From: Dirofilaria immitis
Taxonomy: Eukaryota > Nematoda > Chromadorea > Rhabditida > Onchocercidae
Assembly: GCA_024305405.1 (NCBI GenBank)
Contig: JAKNDB010000098.1
Span: 1,887,501 to 1,951,500, forward strand
DNA: 64,000 bases
Direction of reading: 5' to 3'
Numbering within the stretch: position 1 is the stretch's first letter; the number at the start of each line of letters is the position of its first letter. Below the pieces are notes generated by a model that saw only the letters and a list, made by a program, of their open reading frames with translations, was not told the origin of the DNA and did no database searches. A program made the position numbers and the translations under genes. This document shows, piece by piece, positions 25,201 through 37,939 of the stretch.

Positions 25201-25598
25201 ACGCTTATCAGTTAGACATATAATGTTTGTTTCATCAATATTTTATAGGTATTCTAACTTTTAATGTACTAATTCCTCGTACTCTTATCAAATTTGCATT
25301 ATATTTAAAATTACTCTAATTCTCTCCTACAAAATATTATGTCTTTTTTTAATCAAATTTTCTCCTTCCACTTCTCTACTGTATCAAATAATATCATCAG
25401 TCTTTGCTCTATCATTCGTATGCAATAACAATTATTCTACTCCTACGCTCTACCTGTGTAATAAATTTTAATGCTTATCGGACGATAGATAGATAAAACA
25501 TTTTCGATAAAATTTATCAATCAATTCATCCATCATTTATTGGCTATATAATTAACAAAATTATTTCAAAAATTATTTCTCATGAAATCATCAATCTT

Positions 25599-25599
25599 T

Positions 25600-25643
<44 letters not shown>

Positions 25644-25647
25644 TGTC
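25599..25647. repeat. (CT)n microsatellite
   Basis: A run of CTCTCTCTCT with two G interruptions in an otherwise AT-rich intergenic stretch. Confidence 0.95.
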
Positions 25648-25649
25648 TT

Positions 25650-27110
25650 TTTTAATATGCAATAATAATTAATTATCCTTCTCTCATTTATTTTGAATTA
25701 TTTTTCTTCATGATTTGCATATGTTTCATTTGATTCAATAAAATCCTGAAAAATGGTCACAAATTATGTTGTCAACATATTATTTATCATCTCATATGAA
25801 TTAATTTTTAAGATTAAAATGATACTATTTTTATTAAATTCAGCTGCTTTAAATCTTTATTAAAATGAATTAACTGTAAATAAGGAATCTCGAAAAAATA
25901 GACAAAAATTAAATAATAATATTTTGATAAAATCAATATGCTATTATAATAAAACAAACGTTTCGTTCTTAGCAATAGATTTTACTTTAAAAAAAAAAAA
26001 AAAAAAAACGAAAAACGAAATGAATGAGTTTTAGCCTAATAGGTTGTAAACAAAATACAAAATGAATGAATTTTACGCTTATTCAAACTATAAAACAAAT
26101 ATGTGAAATGAATGAATTTTCATAATTAATAAATTATAAATATGCAGACAACATGAATGATTATTAACTTCCTGGTAAATATGTAAATAAATGAATTTTA
26201 TGTTTAGTTACTTAAAAGTAAATAAGCAAATTTTATAATTTATTAAATTAGAAGAAATTTAGCCTATTTTATCTACAGCGATAATATCAAATAATATACA
26301 AATTGAAAGAATTGGTATAAGAATTTATTTTTAAAAATTTTAAAATTAAAAAATTTTCGCAATTAAAATTATAATTAATCATTTTCGCATAATTTTATTT
26401 TATTTCACTTTGTACTCTTAACTTTTACATCCTGATCATCATTTTATGATTTAATTGATGATAATTCTGTAACATATGCCTTTGATCGATTATTCATCCT
26501 TGATTTTTATTTTTCTATCATGAATAAATATAGGATGCAGGATATGCATGAAGAACTAGCCTCCTTTTCAATAATATTATTTCTCCAATTCTAATATCTT
26601 TAATGATGCTCTTCTGGCAACTAAATAATTATATTATTTGTAATTTTTGTTAAATTGATGCTAATTTATAACCTAGATATATCCAAATAATCATATCATT
26701 TTTATCTAACATAACCGAATGTTACGATGTTTAATGTACACAAACTATTAACCTAAAATTCTCGCCTTTTTTTTTCCTTATAACAAAACTTATGCGCAAT
26801 ATTTAAAATGTTGAAAAATCTATGCTAAATATTGCAATGATTGAAGCTTTGCATATATTTGAATATTGTCCAATCTTTCATTCTTTGTTCTAATAACCCG
26901 TCTATTATAAAGACCAAGGATTACTGATATAAAAATAAGCTCCATGCGATCGCGATCAAATGCTATATTTCAAGCAGTGGTTACTCAGTGAAGCAACGTA
27001 GTGGTAGTCGTTTGTTATTTCCCCACTCTTGTTTCATTCGGCAAACTTCTTTTCGCTTTTTTCAACGTAATTATTAGCGAATGAAGTTCGTCGCAGTCGA
27101 CTCGACTCTT
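25650..27110. other. Intergenic DNA, GC-richer toward its end
   Basis: No gene recognised. From about 26935 the base composition changes (GCGATCGCGATCAAATGC, then CAGTGGTTACTCAGTGAAGC and GTCGCAGTCGACTCGACTC) and leads directly into the SL1-like sequence. A short transcript or 5' region here is possible but not provable. Confidence 0.4.
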
Positions 27111-27114
27111 TTAC

Positions 27115-27136
27115 AGTTTAATTACTCAAGTTTGAG
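27115..27136 (+). other. SL1-like spliced-leader sequence, no donor
   Basis: The 22 bases match the nematode SL1 leader at 20 positions: A for G at position 1 and T for C at position 12; the block TTTAATTACTCAAGTTTGAG is present. An SL RNA gene would continue with a GT splice donor; here the next bases are ATCAG, and I see no SL RNA body. It is therefore more like a leader carried into the genome on a reverse-transcribed trans-spliced mRNA, or a degenerate SL gene. TTTTACAG overlaps its 5' end. Confidence 0.6.
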
Positions 27137-27759
27137 ATCAGAACAAACAAAATTATTTTCCTAATACGTCTTCCATCAAAAACAATTTGTCATCAATCAA
27201 TTACGGGGCTGAAATTAAAATGAACGAGAACAAGTTGAAATATTTTTGATAATTTTACGATAAATTTTTTGATGCATATTAAACAAGCATATTTTAATCA
27301 ATCAAGCGTAAAAGTATTTAATTCTTCAATATTAAAAAGGTTAAATACATTAACTAATTAAAAGACTGCTTCTATACTAATTATATATTTATGATAATGA
27401 TGGATTATATACGAAATATTTCAAAAACAATCTATCTGTTCGAACAAAGTTCAACGAACAATTAAGAACAAAATCTAGAGTTCTTATGAACTCATGAAGG
27501 TCTTTTTTTTTTTTTTTAGGTGACAATTTTAAAATCGAATAAAGAAGCGAGAAGAACACTTTGTTCTTATAAATGATTTCCTTTTCTAATAATTTTTATA
27601 TTCTGTCGGTTCCGAGGTTTTATGAACAATTGCATATATGACCACTTTATTATATCTTTTACATTTTTTTCCACTTCATTTAAACACTACTTTACCTCAG
27701 AAATATTTCGGTCATATAAATTTTTGCTTATCAATAAATTGTTTTGTTCTGAATTTAAG

Positions 27760-27956
27760 GTGATGGTAGCAGAAAATTCTCCAGCATCTTTTTCTGATCG
27801 TAAAAGAATTTTTTTTTGAAGGTCTGTATCGGATCATTTTCTTTCTTTTAGAAATGAGACAGAAGGCAGCCGCAACTAGGGAAGTTTCTATTTTTATGCA
27901 AACGTCTAGAAGGATTGGAAATCAAAAGAAAGAATTTATAAAATTGGAAAATATTT
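27760..27956 (+). CDS. Possible small trans-spliced gene, unknown function
   Basis: I do not recognise this gene. A 3' splice site GAATTTAAG lies 3 bases before ATG (27763), the geometry of a trans-spliced nematode mRNA. Exon 1 encodes MVAENSPASFSDRKRI and runs into a T9 run before GAAG and a GT donor at 27832. An acceptor CTTTTAG precedes exon 2 (27853), which encodes EMRQKAAATREVSI and stays open to TGA near 27956. The two exons join in one frame only if the T run were 8 or 11 rather than 9. The charged, non-repetitive composition is unlike the neighbouring DNA. It might be only the first exons of a longer gene; nothing further downstream is convincing. Confidence 0.35.
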
Positions 27957-27959
27957 GAG

Positions 27960-30900
27960 AAGAAAATTGAAAAAAAAACAATTAAGATTCGATTTAATGA
28001 AAATTTTCAATATTAAAATAGACAACTAAGTTTCTATTTGGTGGAAATTCAATATGTGAGAATTACTTACTGCAACTAAGTAATCGGTCATCCATAAAAC
28101 AAAGTGAAGTGGTACAACGAAAAGAGAAGGGAAATTTTGCATTAAAAATTTAGTAAATGTAATAAATTGATATAAAAATGAAAAAAAAAAGAAAAGGTGA
28201 AATGAAATGAAAAATTAAAATAAATTAAATTGATATTAAATTTTTCATACTGAAATTTTAATAAAACTTGGAATGGATAATTTTGAACTATCGTAAAAAG
28301 AATTAAATTTAACAAATAAAAAAAAAATGGAAAGAATAACGAATTGATAATATTGCTTTTTTCGAGCAAACAATTAAAAGGAAAATGAAGTATAATTTTA
28401 TAAGTAATCTTAATTTTTATAATTTAATGAAATATCTTTATTTTTAAGAAAGAAAATAAACAAAAAATAATAGAATAAAATATGAAGTAAGAGAAACAAG
28501 GAGAGAGAAAAGATATAAATTGAAAAAGACAACAAAAAAAAAATGAACATTCAATCGCAAAATTATTCATATTTTTATCATTTTTATGCTGCTAAATGTA
28601 AATAGTTTGAATAAGCAAGGAAGTTTTTCTAATTAATATCAAAAATTCAAAGTCTTTTTTTTTGAATATTTAAAGTTGAAAACATTTCGAAAGAATTAGC
28701 AGCATTTTAATCAGTTAACTGAGAAATATTTTTAAAAAAAATTTTTTTCCTAATATACTTAATTTTTATTTGCATGCTGAAATGCTTTTAACTAATTTTT
28801 TTTTCCATTGCTAAATGTTTAATAAATTAGAGCATATTTCGATGTGAAATTTTTCGAAATATCATAATTTAAGTGTGTGAATTAAATTTTGTAAGGTTAA
28901 ATATATCGTAAAAATTTTATAAAATTTCTGAATAAAATCAAATATTTATTAAAAAGATTTTTATTAAAATAATAAGCAGATAATGAGTGACAAAATTGAA
29001 TTATAATAAATTTAGTTCAGTTCTAGGTAACAATTAAAGCAGAAAACATATGAAATAAAGTTTAAGATATAAAAACAAGAATTTTTGATTGATTATTAAA
29101 ACAGAACGTAATATAAAAATTATAATAATGCATGTTTGCTGCAAGTAAAGATATTGACAAAAATTGATCACGAATATATGACGACGATAATATATTTGAT
29201 AGTTATAACAAGATAACGACATTCGATATCTAACGGTAATTATAATAAAGGCATTACATCAGAAAATATAGATGATGACGAAAGAAATTCGGATGAAAGA
29301 AATGAATCGCATAATAAGAAAATCAATTCAGCGATGAATTCAAAACAAATAAAGCTGTAGTCTTATAAAAAAAAAGTAATTTCAAAAAAAAAAGTGATAT
29401 CTGTTAAACGATTAATCCAAAATGATTCTAGAAAAATCTGTTGAATGATGAAGGCAGGATGAATCAAGAATGGTGAAGTTAAGATTTCATAGAACTGCAA
29501 TTCACGATGAATTCGATTTATCGATATATATGAAAAATGATCTGTCATATATGAAGCAAAAATTGAATAAGCATTAAAATTTATTGAAAAGAAAAAGAAG
29601 AAAAGTCATTTTGAAATAAAATTAGTGAATGCCTTCAATGAAATTCGTCAATCAATGAATTTAAATTAATTTTTCAATTTTATCATTTATGTCAAGAATA
29701 TTATTTTATCATTTATGTCAAGAATACTATTTTATCATTTATGTCAAGGATTTCTTTGATACGCTGATGAAATTAACAGAAATAATTGGGAAAAAAATTT
29801 GAAAAAAAAGCGAGAGATTAACGTTCAATTTTTAGAAAGAAAAAGTTAAAAGTTATCATTCTGCGACAAATAAAATTTCTGCCAACTAATTTTCGTTTCC
29901 TTTTTTTTAAAAAAAAAATTTATAAAATTAGCTTTTATGAAGTTTTTAATTTAAATATTCGTATTTATGACTTAAATTGTTTCAACAGATTGGCTTATTA
30001 AATTTTGATAAAAGGTTGAAATAATTTTATAATCAGAATTTTTTATTTTGAATTGAATATTTATTTATACGAATGATAGGATAATCAGTATCAGTTGATG
30101 AAAATTCTAGCAAATTATTCGACGTTTCATTTTATCAAAATTTTGACAAAAAAGCGAAATATTTACAGCTGACTGAAAAGTAAAAAATTGAGATAATTGT
30201 GTAGGAGCATTTATTGAAGCATATTTATACGAATGATAAAGTTCCGGAAAGTTTTAGGTATTTTTTTTATTTAATAAAACTGTAAATTTCAATTAATCAC
30301 GTACCGCACTTTTTCTTTTATGATATGAATTTTTTTCTTTTTTGTTTTCAAATTGTCACTTTTAAATGTGAAAGACATTTTCGGTCTTCAAACTTTGCTC
30401 AAAAGTGCCATTATTGCTCAATCATAAATTTTGATTGTTAATGAAATTATAGTCAAAAAAAAAAAAAAAGTCATCAGCAATATCAAATTTGATGAAATCA
30501 AACCTTAAATTATAATACCATTTCAAAGCATTAAATCATATTTAAAAGTGTCATTGTATTTACTAATGTGCCGCTATTCGTGGTAAAAAATGGAAAATTA
30601 AAAAGGTAAAATTGTGCCGCTGTTAAATACAACATACATACGATTAATGAACTAATGGAATTTATACCAGTTAATCAGTCAATCAAATGAATGGTTTATG
30701 CAAAAACTTTTTTCAGATTCTATTTTATTAAGTTAGTTAATAAAAATTGAAAATTTTCAATAACTATTTCTACCTTTTTCAGATGTGATCTATTTTTCAG
30801 CAACTAAGTTACAAAAGCTAAAAATATCTACGCATACATCAAATTTTTAATTTTTAAAGATTATGAAAAATAATAAAAAAATCAATTTTTAATAAAATTG

Positions 30901-31750
30901 ATTTATTAAAATTGATTTTTTGATGATAATAAATTCTTACTTTCTAATTGCTTTTATTTGCATTTTTAAATTTTAAATTAATTTTAAACTGTAAAGGATT
31001 AAGTTACTTTTGATAAATATTTTTATTACTTAATTTTATTAAAAATTCTCGCTTTGGTTAAATTAAAATTTAATTTCTTTAAATTACTAATTTCAATGGA
31101 AACACTATTATCACTAGGTTTATAGGAATATATATTAAAAAAAAAATTAAAGAAATGCTCATTCACATTAATATCATTACAAAAATTTGTGGAATTTTCA
31201 AAATTAAAATATTTAATGAATAGATGAGAAAGATTATAGAAAGATTAATATAAAATATTAGTAATGGATGTTTGATACTTTAATTTTTTACTCAGAAAAT
31301 TTTAATGATATATTTCTCTCTTAATTTTAATAATAAAATACATTGGAATAATTGTAAAATTTACTCAAAAAAAGAAAAACTTTCATTTCTTTTCTTCTGC
31401 CTTTGATTTAATTTTTTTAATTAAAAAATTTACATTAGAATTTTTATTTTTTGATTCCTAAATTAATTTTTACAAAGCAAACTTTAATCAATAAATTAAT
31501 TATGATAATATTTCTAAAAGATATCATGCAAAACAATTAATCTAACATTCGATAATATTTATGATAATAATAATAATTGTTATCCAATATTTTATAATCA
31601 ATAAGAAAAAAACTATCACTTCATAAATAAACAATTGATCTATCAATTTTAATAAATTAGTAAATAATAATTTTAAATAATTTCTAAAAATATTTTTATT
31701 ATTTTTTTCTCTCTCTTTTTCTGATCAATTTTCACAACTTTTTCCGCTCC
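27960..31750. other. AT-rich intergenic DNA between gene candidates
   Basis: No conserved exon found on either strand. It contains TTATTTTATCATTTATGTCA repeated three times near 29690-29745 and the isolated copy of a SEC14 exon junction at 30237. Frames such as 29363-29548 (minus) are low-complexity. Confidence 0.55.
30237..30260 (+). repeat. Isolated copy of the SEC14 exon-5 donor junction
   Basis: 24 bases, TAAAGTTCCGGAAAGTTTTA plus GGTA, are identical to the reverse complement of 19429-19452, that is, the end of SEC14 exon 5 and its donor. A weaker match (ATACGAATG against ATACGTATGGGTGG) continues upstream. No other SEC14 exon is nearby, so this is a fragment in opposite orientation about 10.8 kb away. 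Confidence 0.85.
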
Positions 31751-31751
31751 G

Positions 31752-34700
31752 TCATTTCAATTTCGCCAATAAATCGTTATATTCAGTCGACTGAAGAAAT
31801 CGTACATATGGATCATTCTTGAGTACCTGTTCGACATGTTTCACTGCTTCATCAAATAGTGTATTATCAACATCTTTTGATTCAATTCGACTATCAATAA
31901 CTTGACGTAAACCAAATGGTAGAAAAATCTGAAAATAAATAATTGCATAATTAAAAATCATTTAAAGATTTTCTATAAACAAAAAAAATAAAAGAAAAAT
32001 GTCTAAAATTCAATTATTACTATTGTTTTTTCTAATATTTCTAACTTATCAAATTATTATATAACGAAATCAATTCATGAATTTGTTTGAAATTTTGATT
32101 AAATTAAGAAAAAATATATTTAATTATTTTATTTAGAAAATTATATTTATAAATAAACAATATAAGCAATATTTTTCTAAATAAATTATTGAATTATTAA
32201 AATTTAATAAGAGCACTTTATTTTTTCAAAAATATTCCATCTAGTTTCATTAATAGAAATGATTTTTAAATTTTGATAATTTAACAAAGTTATTTATCGC
32301 CTATCTCTTCCCCAATGTGATTGTTATCATTGTTAATACTATTATTAGTAAAATTATTATTATCGTTGCTATTGCTGATGATATTATCATTATTGCTGTT
32401 GGTTATTAGTAAATCGATGGAATATTATTAGTAAAATAATAATATATTTATCTATAATTTGCTTGGCCATTTTAATCACCACTTATCGCCTACCTATTTT
32501 CCTTTAATATAGTTATTATTATTATTGTTGTTATCGTTGTTATCATTATTGTTGTTGTTTGTTGTTGTTGTTATTAACATTGTTGTTATCAGTGATATCT
32601 TTCGTAATTTGTTTGGCGATTTTAATTTATCAGTATTATCGGAAAATTTGAAATTTAAATATACCAACCTCATTTGTTGTTCCTTCAACCAAATATTGCT
32701 TCTGAATAGTTCGTCCCATATTAAGCATCGCTGTACTTTTATTTTTGGTTTGCTTAAATTCGATTACCGCTTCCCAAAAACGCAAATTTTCTTCAGCATG
32801 AATATTTCGCAGAAAATAGCGAAAATAATAACGACCAACCTTAAAATTTAAATGAAAAAATTTTTTATCAACACTGAAAATTGCATGTTTTTTGCATATA
32901 TATGATATTTAATAATCAATTAATAATATAGTTAATTGATTACTAATTTAAATTGAATAAAAGCTCTCTCGTTTTTATTGCAAATAGAAATAAAAAATTG
33001 AACTTGAGCATTTTCTTATCAATCAAAATTTTTGTCATGACAAGGATTAATGTGTAATTTTCGATCTTTAAAACACAACATATTGGTACTAATTGAATAT
33101 ATCTTAAAAATATCACATTGTGAATAAGAAGAAATTAGAATTAAAATTGAAACAGTTTTACAAATAATCCAAAATTTATTGGACAGAATAAAAAATTGAA
33201 TAAATTAAAAAGTATAAAAAAATGGCCTGATTTCCAACAAGCGCCTCAAAACTTGTAGCCCATTTATCAGCATATGCTCGTGGCATAACTTTTTCCAAGA
33301 AATTAATATAAATATCGGATCGCTTAAATCTTGGAAATTGATCATTTTCTAGCAAACGATTTACTTCTTTACGGCAAGCAAAAATGCATCCGGATCTGGA
33401 TCATCTTTTTCTGCAGTTTCTTTAATTTTCTGCAAATGCTTTTTTTAAAAAATTATTTTTCAATAATTTTCATTCCATTTATTTGATTATTTGGTTAACA
33501 AATCGTAATTGTTTTTAAAGTATTTCAATTGATCATATGATTTATAATTCTATTTATTTTTAAATAATGAAAATGCTATTTTATTAAAAGTAAAACTTAA
33601 ATATGTAATTAAAACTTTGAAAAAAATATTTAATAAGTCTGTAATCATTTGATATAAATTACATTAATAAATCAAAACTTGAAAAAAATTTTTTTCCAAA
33701 ATTTCATTTTCAAAATAATAATATTGATGTATAGTAACGATAATACCTGTAATGCCACACTGCTAAGATTGACATAGGGTGAATATTTTTCAAAAAATTC
33801 TTGAACATATTGTTTCTTTTCAGCTGGTGAAGTCATTTGTTTAAATTTTTCAAACGATTCGATGAATGATAAATTTTCCTCCGCTAATGAATCATGCAAG
33901 AAAACATGAAATAATTGTCGGCCTAAAAGTTTTTTTATTAAATTTTAATTAAATCTTTTTTTTGAAAATAACTCCAACCCATCTATATGATATGTTTAGA
34001 TTAGTTTAAAGAAATAAAATTTTTTTTTATTTCATATAAGTTTTTAAAGATTATTAATTTTTGAATTTTATAAAAATTTAATTCGAACCTTTCTCATCTT
34101 TTAAAACATTATTTAACGATTCACTAGCCCATGATGCTGCTCGTGGATATTCAATACCATCAATACTTGGCAATTCAGGTGCTTGACGAGCTATTTTTGC
34201 ATTTATATCAAAGATTGATACAGCCTAGAATCTTATTATATATCATTTGATTAATATCAAAATTATGCTTAATTAATTTACTAGATGCAGCCTAGGTTTT
34301 ACCATATATCATTTTATTTGATTAATTCAATACTTAAAATAATAAAGTTTTTATTAGAAAAAAGACTTTTCAAAGTATTCATGATTGTCATATGAGAAAA
34401 ACTATTTTGTCATCTTTTCCTAAATGCAATATTAAATTTCTTTTTCTCGTATTTAAATTTATGCAATTAATTTAATATATACAGGAATAATTGTTTTATT
34501 GCATTACTGAATGTATGATTGTTAATCAGAAATGCTTGATCGAATATACTGAATGATGAAGTGACGGAATAAAATTAAAATATACCATATTTTTAGAAAA
34601 TGATTCCCGTGGTTCAGATGCTTTTTTGGTTCAGATTTTTTACCGTCGATAATTGAGCTTCTCCTTTCGTTTCTGGTATTAATAATTTTGAATTTTCAAC

Positions 34701-34848
34701 CAATTTCGTTTGTACTTCGTCCTTCTTGTTCTTCGTCTTCTCGTCCCCCTGCTCAGTAATATCAACTTTATTGATTGCAACTGATTGCTTTTCTGATAGA
34801 ACGTCTGATAAGATGTTTTCTTGTTGCTCTGAGAATCCAATACTATTG
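31752..34848 (-). CDS. Tandem RGS-domain protein, 5' incomplete
   Basis: Regulator of G-protein signalling with two RGS domains; RGS domains accelerate GTP hydrolysis on G-alpha subunits. Tandem-RGS architecture recalls C. elegans RGS-3, but the identity is not certain. Exons: 34848-34586, 34224-34089, 33922-33747, 33429-33239, 32839-32669, 31928-31752 (stop). RGS 1 runs from ASWASESLNNVLKDEKGRQL through SLAEENLSFIESFEKFK to EVNRLLENDQFPRFKRSDIY. RGS 2 runs from WATSFEALVGRYYFRYFL through AEENLRFWEAVIEFKQ to VLKNDPYVRFLQSTEYNDLL, followed by the stop nine codons later. The first listed exon encodes a Lys/Glu-rich linker. Frame continuity needs one extra base at 33380-33384 and at each of 34622-34627 and 34636-34641; the last two then give KKSEPKKASEP. 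Intron phases agree once these are counted. The first exon(s) upstream of 34848 were not found. Confidence 0.9.
34220..34330. repeat. RGS exon acceptor junction duplicated in its intron
   Basis: The true acceptor region GATACAGCCTAGAATCTTAT (exon starts at 34224) has a copy GATGCAGCCTAGGTTTTACC at about 34284, both followed by ATATATCATTT and TTTGATTAAT. The copy keeps the AG and the first exon bases. Spacing is about 68 bases. Confidence 0.8.
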
Positions 34849-37800
34849 CTGTAAAATTTTGCATAATTTAAAATTATTAAAAACAAAAAATAAGTATTAA
34901 ATTTCAATGTGTTTATAATTCAAAATTTTTATAATTTCTGGCAAAAACAAAAATTCACGAAAAGATTGATTAATGATATATTGGAATTAAAATAATGAAA
35001 AGAAATTAAAATACTGATAATTTCAATGTTTTCCTTTTTTCATTAAAAAATAAGACACATTAAGAAGGTATATTAAGCTTTTTAGATCAAAGAAATAAAT
35101 ATCAAAATATACAATCAGAAAAAATTCAAAAAAAGATAAGAGTGAGTGGTAAAATGATAAAATGCCTTCTTTTATTTCGTGTATTTTATATATTTAAAAA
35201 GTTTTTAGATCATTCGATCAATAATTCAATAACAAATGGTGAAAACATTTATAAATAATTTTTAAAGAATTTATTAATTATTAAATTAATATTTTGCGAT
35301 CAAATATAATTTGAAAAATTTTTATATAAATTTTTGATATCAGGTATATTGAATTCGGTTAATATGAGTATAACTTGAAAAACTTTTATATAAATATTTC
35401 ATATCAGTACTGATTAGATTAATATGAATATAATGTGAAAAATTTTTATATAAATACTTGATATCGGTATTGATTAGGTTAATATTTCATAATCGAATAT
35501 TAATGAGGAAAAAATTTTTATCATATAAATATCAGTTTCTTTTTGCTAAATAGCAAATAGTTATATTTTTTGACGACTAATATTTCAACAAAAATTTGAT
35601 AAATTTTAAGAACAAAAAAGGTGGGCAAATTAAAAATTTTTTAGCTTTATTTTTTGAAAAAAAGTGAAAATTTGAAAGAGTAGGCTTAGCCTACTTTCTC
35701 ACTCTAATTTATACACAATGTGCTATGATTAAAGTGTAAAAAACAAGAAAAAAAAAGTAATTAAATTTATCATGGACAGGTGTATTGATGGAAAAATAAA
35801 TGAAATGAGTAAAAATGAGCCTATTCAGTAGTTAAGTTTAAAATGCACAACATATAACTAGCAACAATTGATTTTGTCCAATTCTAATTTAACGGTAACC
35901 TAAGCAACAAGATATTCCTTTATTTTTCACAAATCTAAAAATGATTGATAGTTAGTTAAAAATGGATAAATAGAATAAAAAAGTGAGGATAAATTTACAA
36001 TAATTGAAGCATAAATATATTATCGTTTTTGATTGATGACTAATTTTTCAACTAATTAAAGCTAAAATTTTATTAATTAGGAAAGCAAGAACGAAGAAAC
36101 TTATTAACGCTTGACTAATTCAACAAGATCTTTATTTTTATGAATATTATTTCTTTTGTTTTTATGGTATCATATATTATCAGTTTATGCAATGAAATAT
36201 TTTGGAAATAATATGAATATCTGATATAAAATGATATTTAAATTGATAAAATTTAAAATATAAATATTCGATAGAAAATGACAGTTGAAGTTAACTGACT
36301 GATAAAACACAAGTGTAAAAAATCATTAATCAATTGAATGGGCAATAACTAAGTTTTAGAGTTTTTAGATATATTTCATTTCAGATATCATTTGATCGGG
36401 TTTATAAGAATTCAGAAGACTTTTGTAGATTCTTAAAGAATTCATTCTGTCAAATTTTGTTTTTCATCTTTCAAATTATTGCAAATGTTTAAAAAACATA
36501 ATTGATACTAAATTTATTCCTAAATTTTTGCATAAATATACGGAAAGAAATAAATTCAAAAATTTGATTTGCTTCCAATTGATCATTATCAATTTAGTGA
36601 TAAAATTTTGATAATTAATCATCAATTGGTTATTATGAATTTCTGGTAATTGATAATTTTTATTCTCATCAATGGCCGTCATTTTTCGGATAATGCAATA
36701 ACTCCATATATTCTTCAAAAAAATTGTTTTTATATTTATGAAATTCTCGAATTATCAATCAATCATGATTATTGATTCATGAACAAATAACTATTTATTG
36801 ATATTATCATTATTCTACTATCTTTTGAATAAAATAAAAATATAAAATAATTTATTTACATTACATAATTCATAATTTACGGATTAAAAGATGAAATTAC
36901 ATTTCTATAAAATGCAAAATCTAAAGTTAAATTTTGCTTTAAATTCTATCAAATAATTCATCAAATTTTTATGAAAAATTTCACAATAAATATTTTACAT
37001 ATAGCTTTAATAAAATTTTAATCTGAACGTTTATTTGTCAAATTTTACTTTAATAATTAGAATTACATCATATCACTTTTTTTCATTTCTAGCAAACTTT
37101 TTCATATTTTATTTTATATGTATTCGGATGATTTTTTAAAATAATATTTTAATAAAATATTCTAAATTCGTCATATTACATTTTCATTCATAAATTTTAC
37201 ATAAATTTGACAAATAGATTAAAATATTATCATCAAAATTTATTATCATTTTCTAATTTATTAATAATATTCTTTTTTTTCCTATTATATTTTAGCATCA
37301 TTCGTTTAAGAAAATTTTTCTATAAAATGATATAATTTAATTGAATTTGGATTAAATAAATTAATATAATATAAAATTCTATTTTTGTATATTGATATTA
37401 AATTTAACTTAAAATTAGAAAATTAAAAAAATTAGTTCGAAAATTTTAATTATTAATTTTTGCATATAATATATAATAAATAATTTTCTATGACATTCGA
37501 GAATTATAAAAAATTTTTTTTACATTTATTACTTCTCTTACGCTTATTAATCACATTTTAATATTGCTAATTTAAAATGAAAAAAAAACGAAAAAACGAA
37601 AGAAAGGAGCAATTTGTAATTTATTTGAAATATCACATTTTATTTCATAGATAATACAATTCAATTCAAAAATCTAATTTATAATATAAAATAAAAAAAA
37701 AAAGATAAAGAAAAGAAAAATTTTAAAAATGTAATAAAAAAAACCTTTCAATACTTAAATCTCCTTTAAAATTTCGCCACATATGCTACCCTTTTGAGGG

Positions 37801-37935
37801 TATTTATTGTTTGACAAATTTATCAATTTATAACTTCGCTTCCTTTAACGATCAATAAAACTATTCTGAAATATTTTAATTTTAATCATTTATTCAAGCA
37901 ACAAAATTAAAATATCTTTTACATTTATAATATTT
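34849..37935. other. Upstream flank or 5' introns of the RGS gene
   Basis: The missing 5' exon(s) should lie here. The only candidate noticed is a minus-strand start near 36680 (MTAIDENKNYQLPEIHNNQL), which is Asn-rich and unsupported. Near 35340-35470 a unit of about 60-70 bases (TTTTTATATAAATATTTGAT-like plus ATCAGTATTGATTAGGTTAA) recurs three times. Confidence 0.4.
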
Positions 37936-37939
37936 AACA

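Noticed and set aside
26975..27035. Resemblance of AAGCAGTGGT to a cDNA-synthesis adapter next to the SL1-like sequence
   Set aside because: Only the first 10 bases match; the rest diverges, so contamination is not supported, although the neighbourhood should be checked in raw reads.
27115..27230. Functional SL RNA gene
   Set aside because: No GT donor after the leader, no recognisable SL RNA body or 5S rRNA repeat nearby.
28080..28140. Minus-strand micro-exon MDDRLLSC with a GTAAGT donor
   Set aside because: Too short, with no partner exon or upstream support.
34614..34907. Start of the RGS protein at 34907 with a hydrophobic N-terminus resembling a signal peptide
   Set aside because: A good acceptor (TTTTACAG at 34849) lies within it, the hydrophobic stretch looks like translated AT-rich intron, and RGS proteins are cytosolic.
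36476..36718. Possible RGS first exon MTAIDENKNYQLPEIHNNQL
   Set aside because: AT-rich codons, no convincing donor in the right phase, no similarity that I can state.
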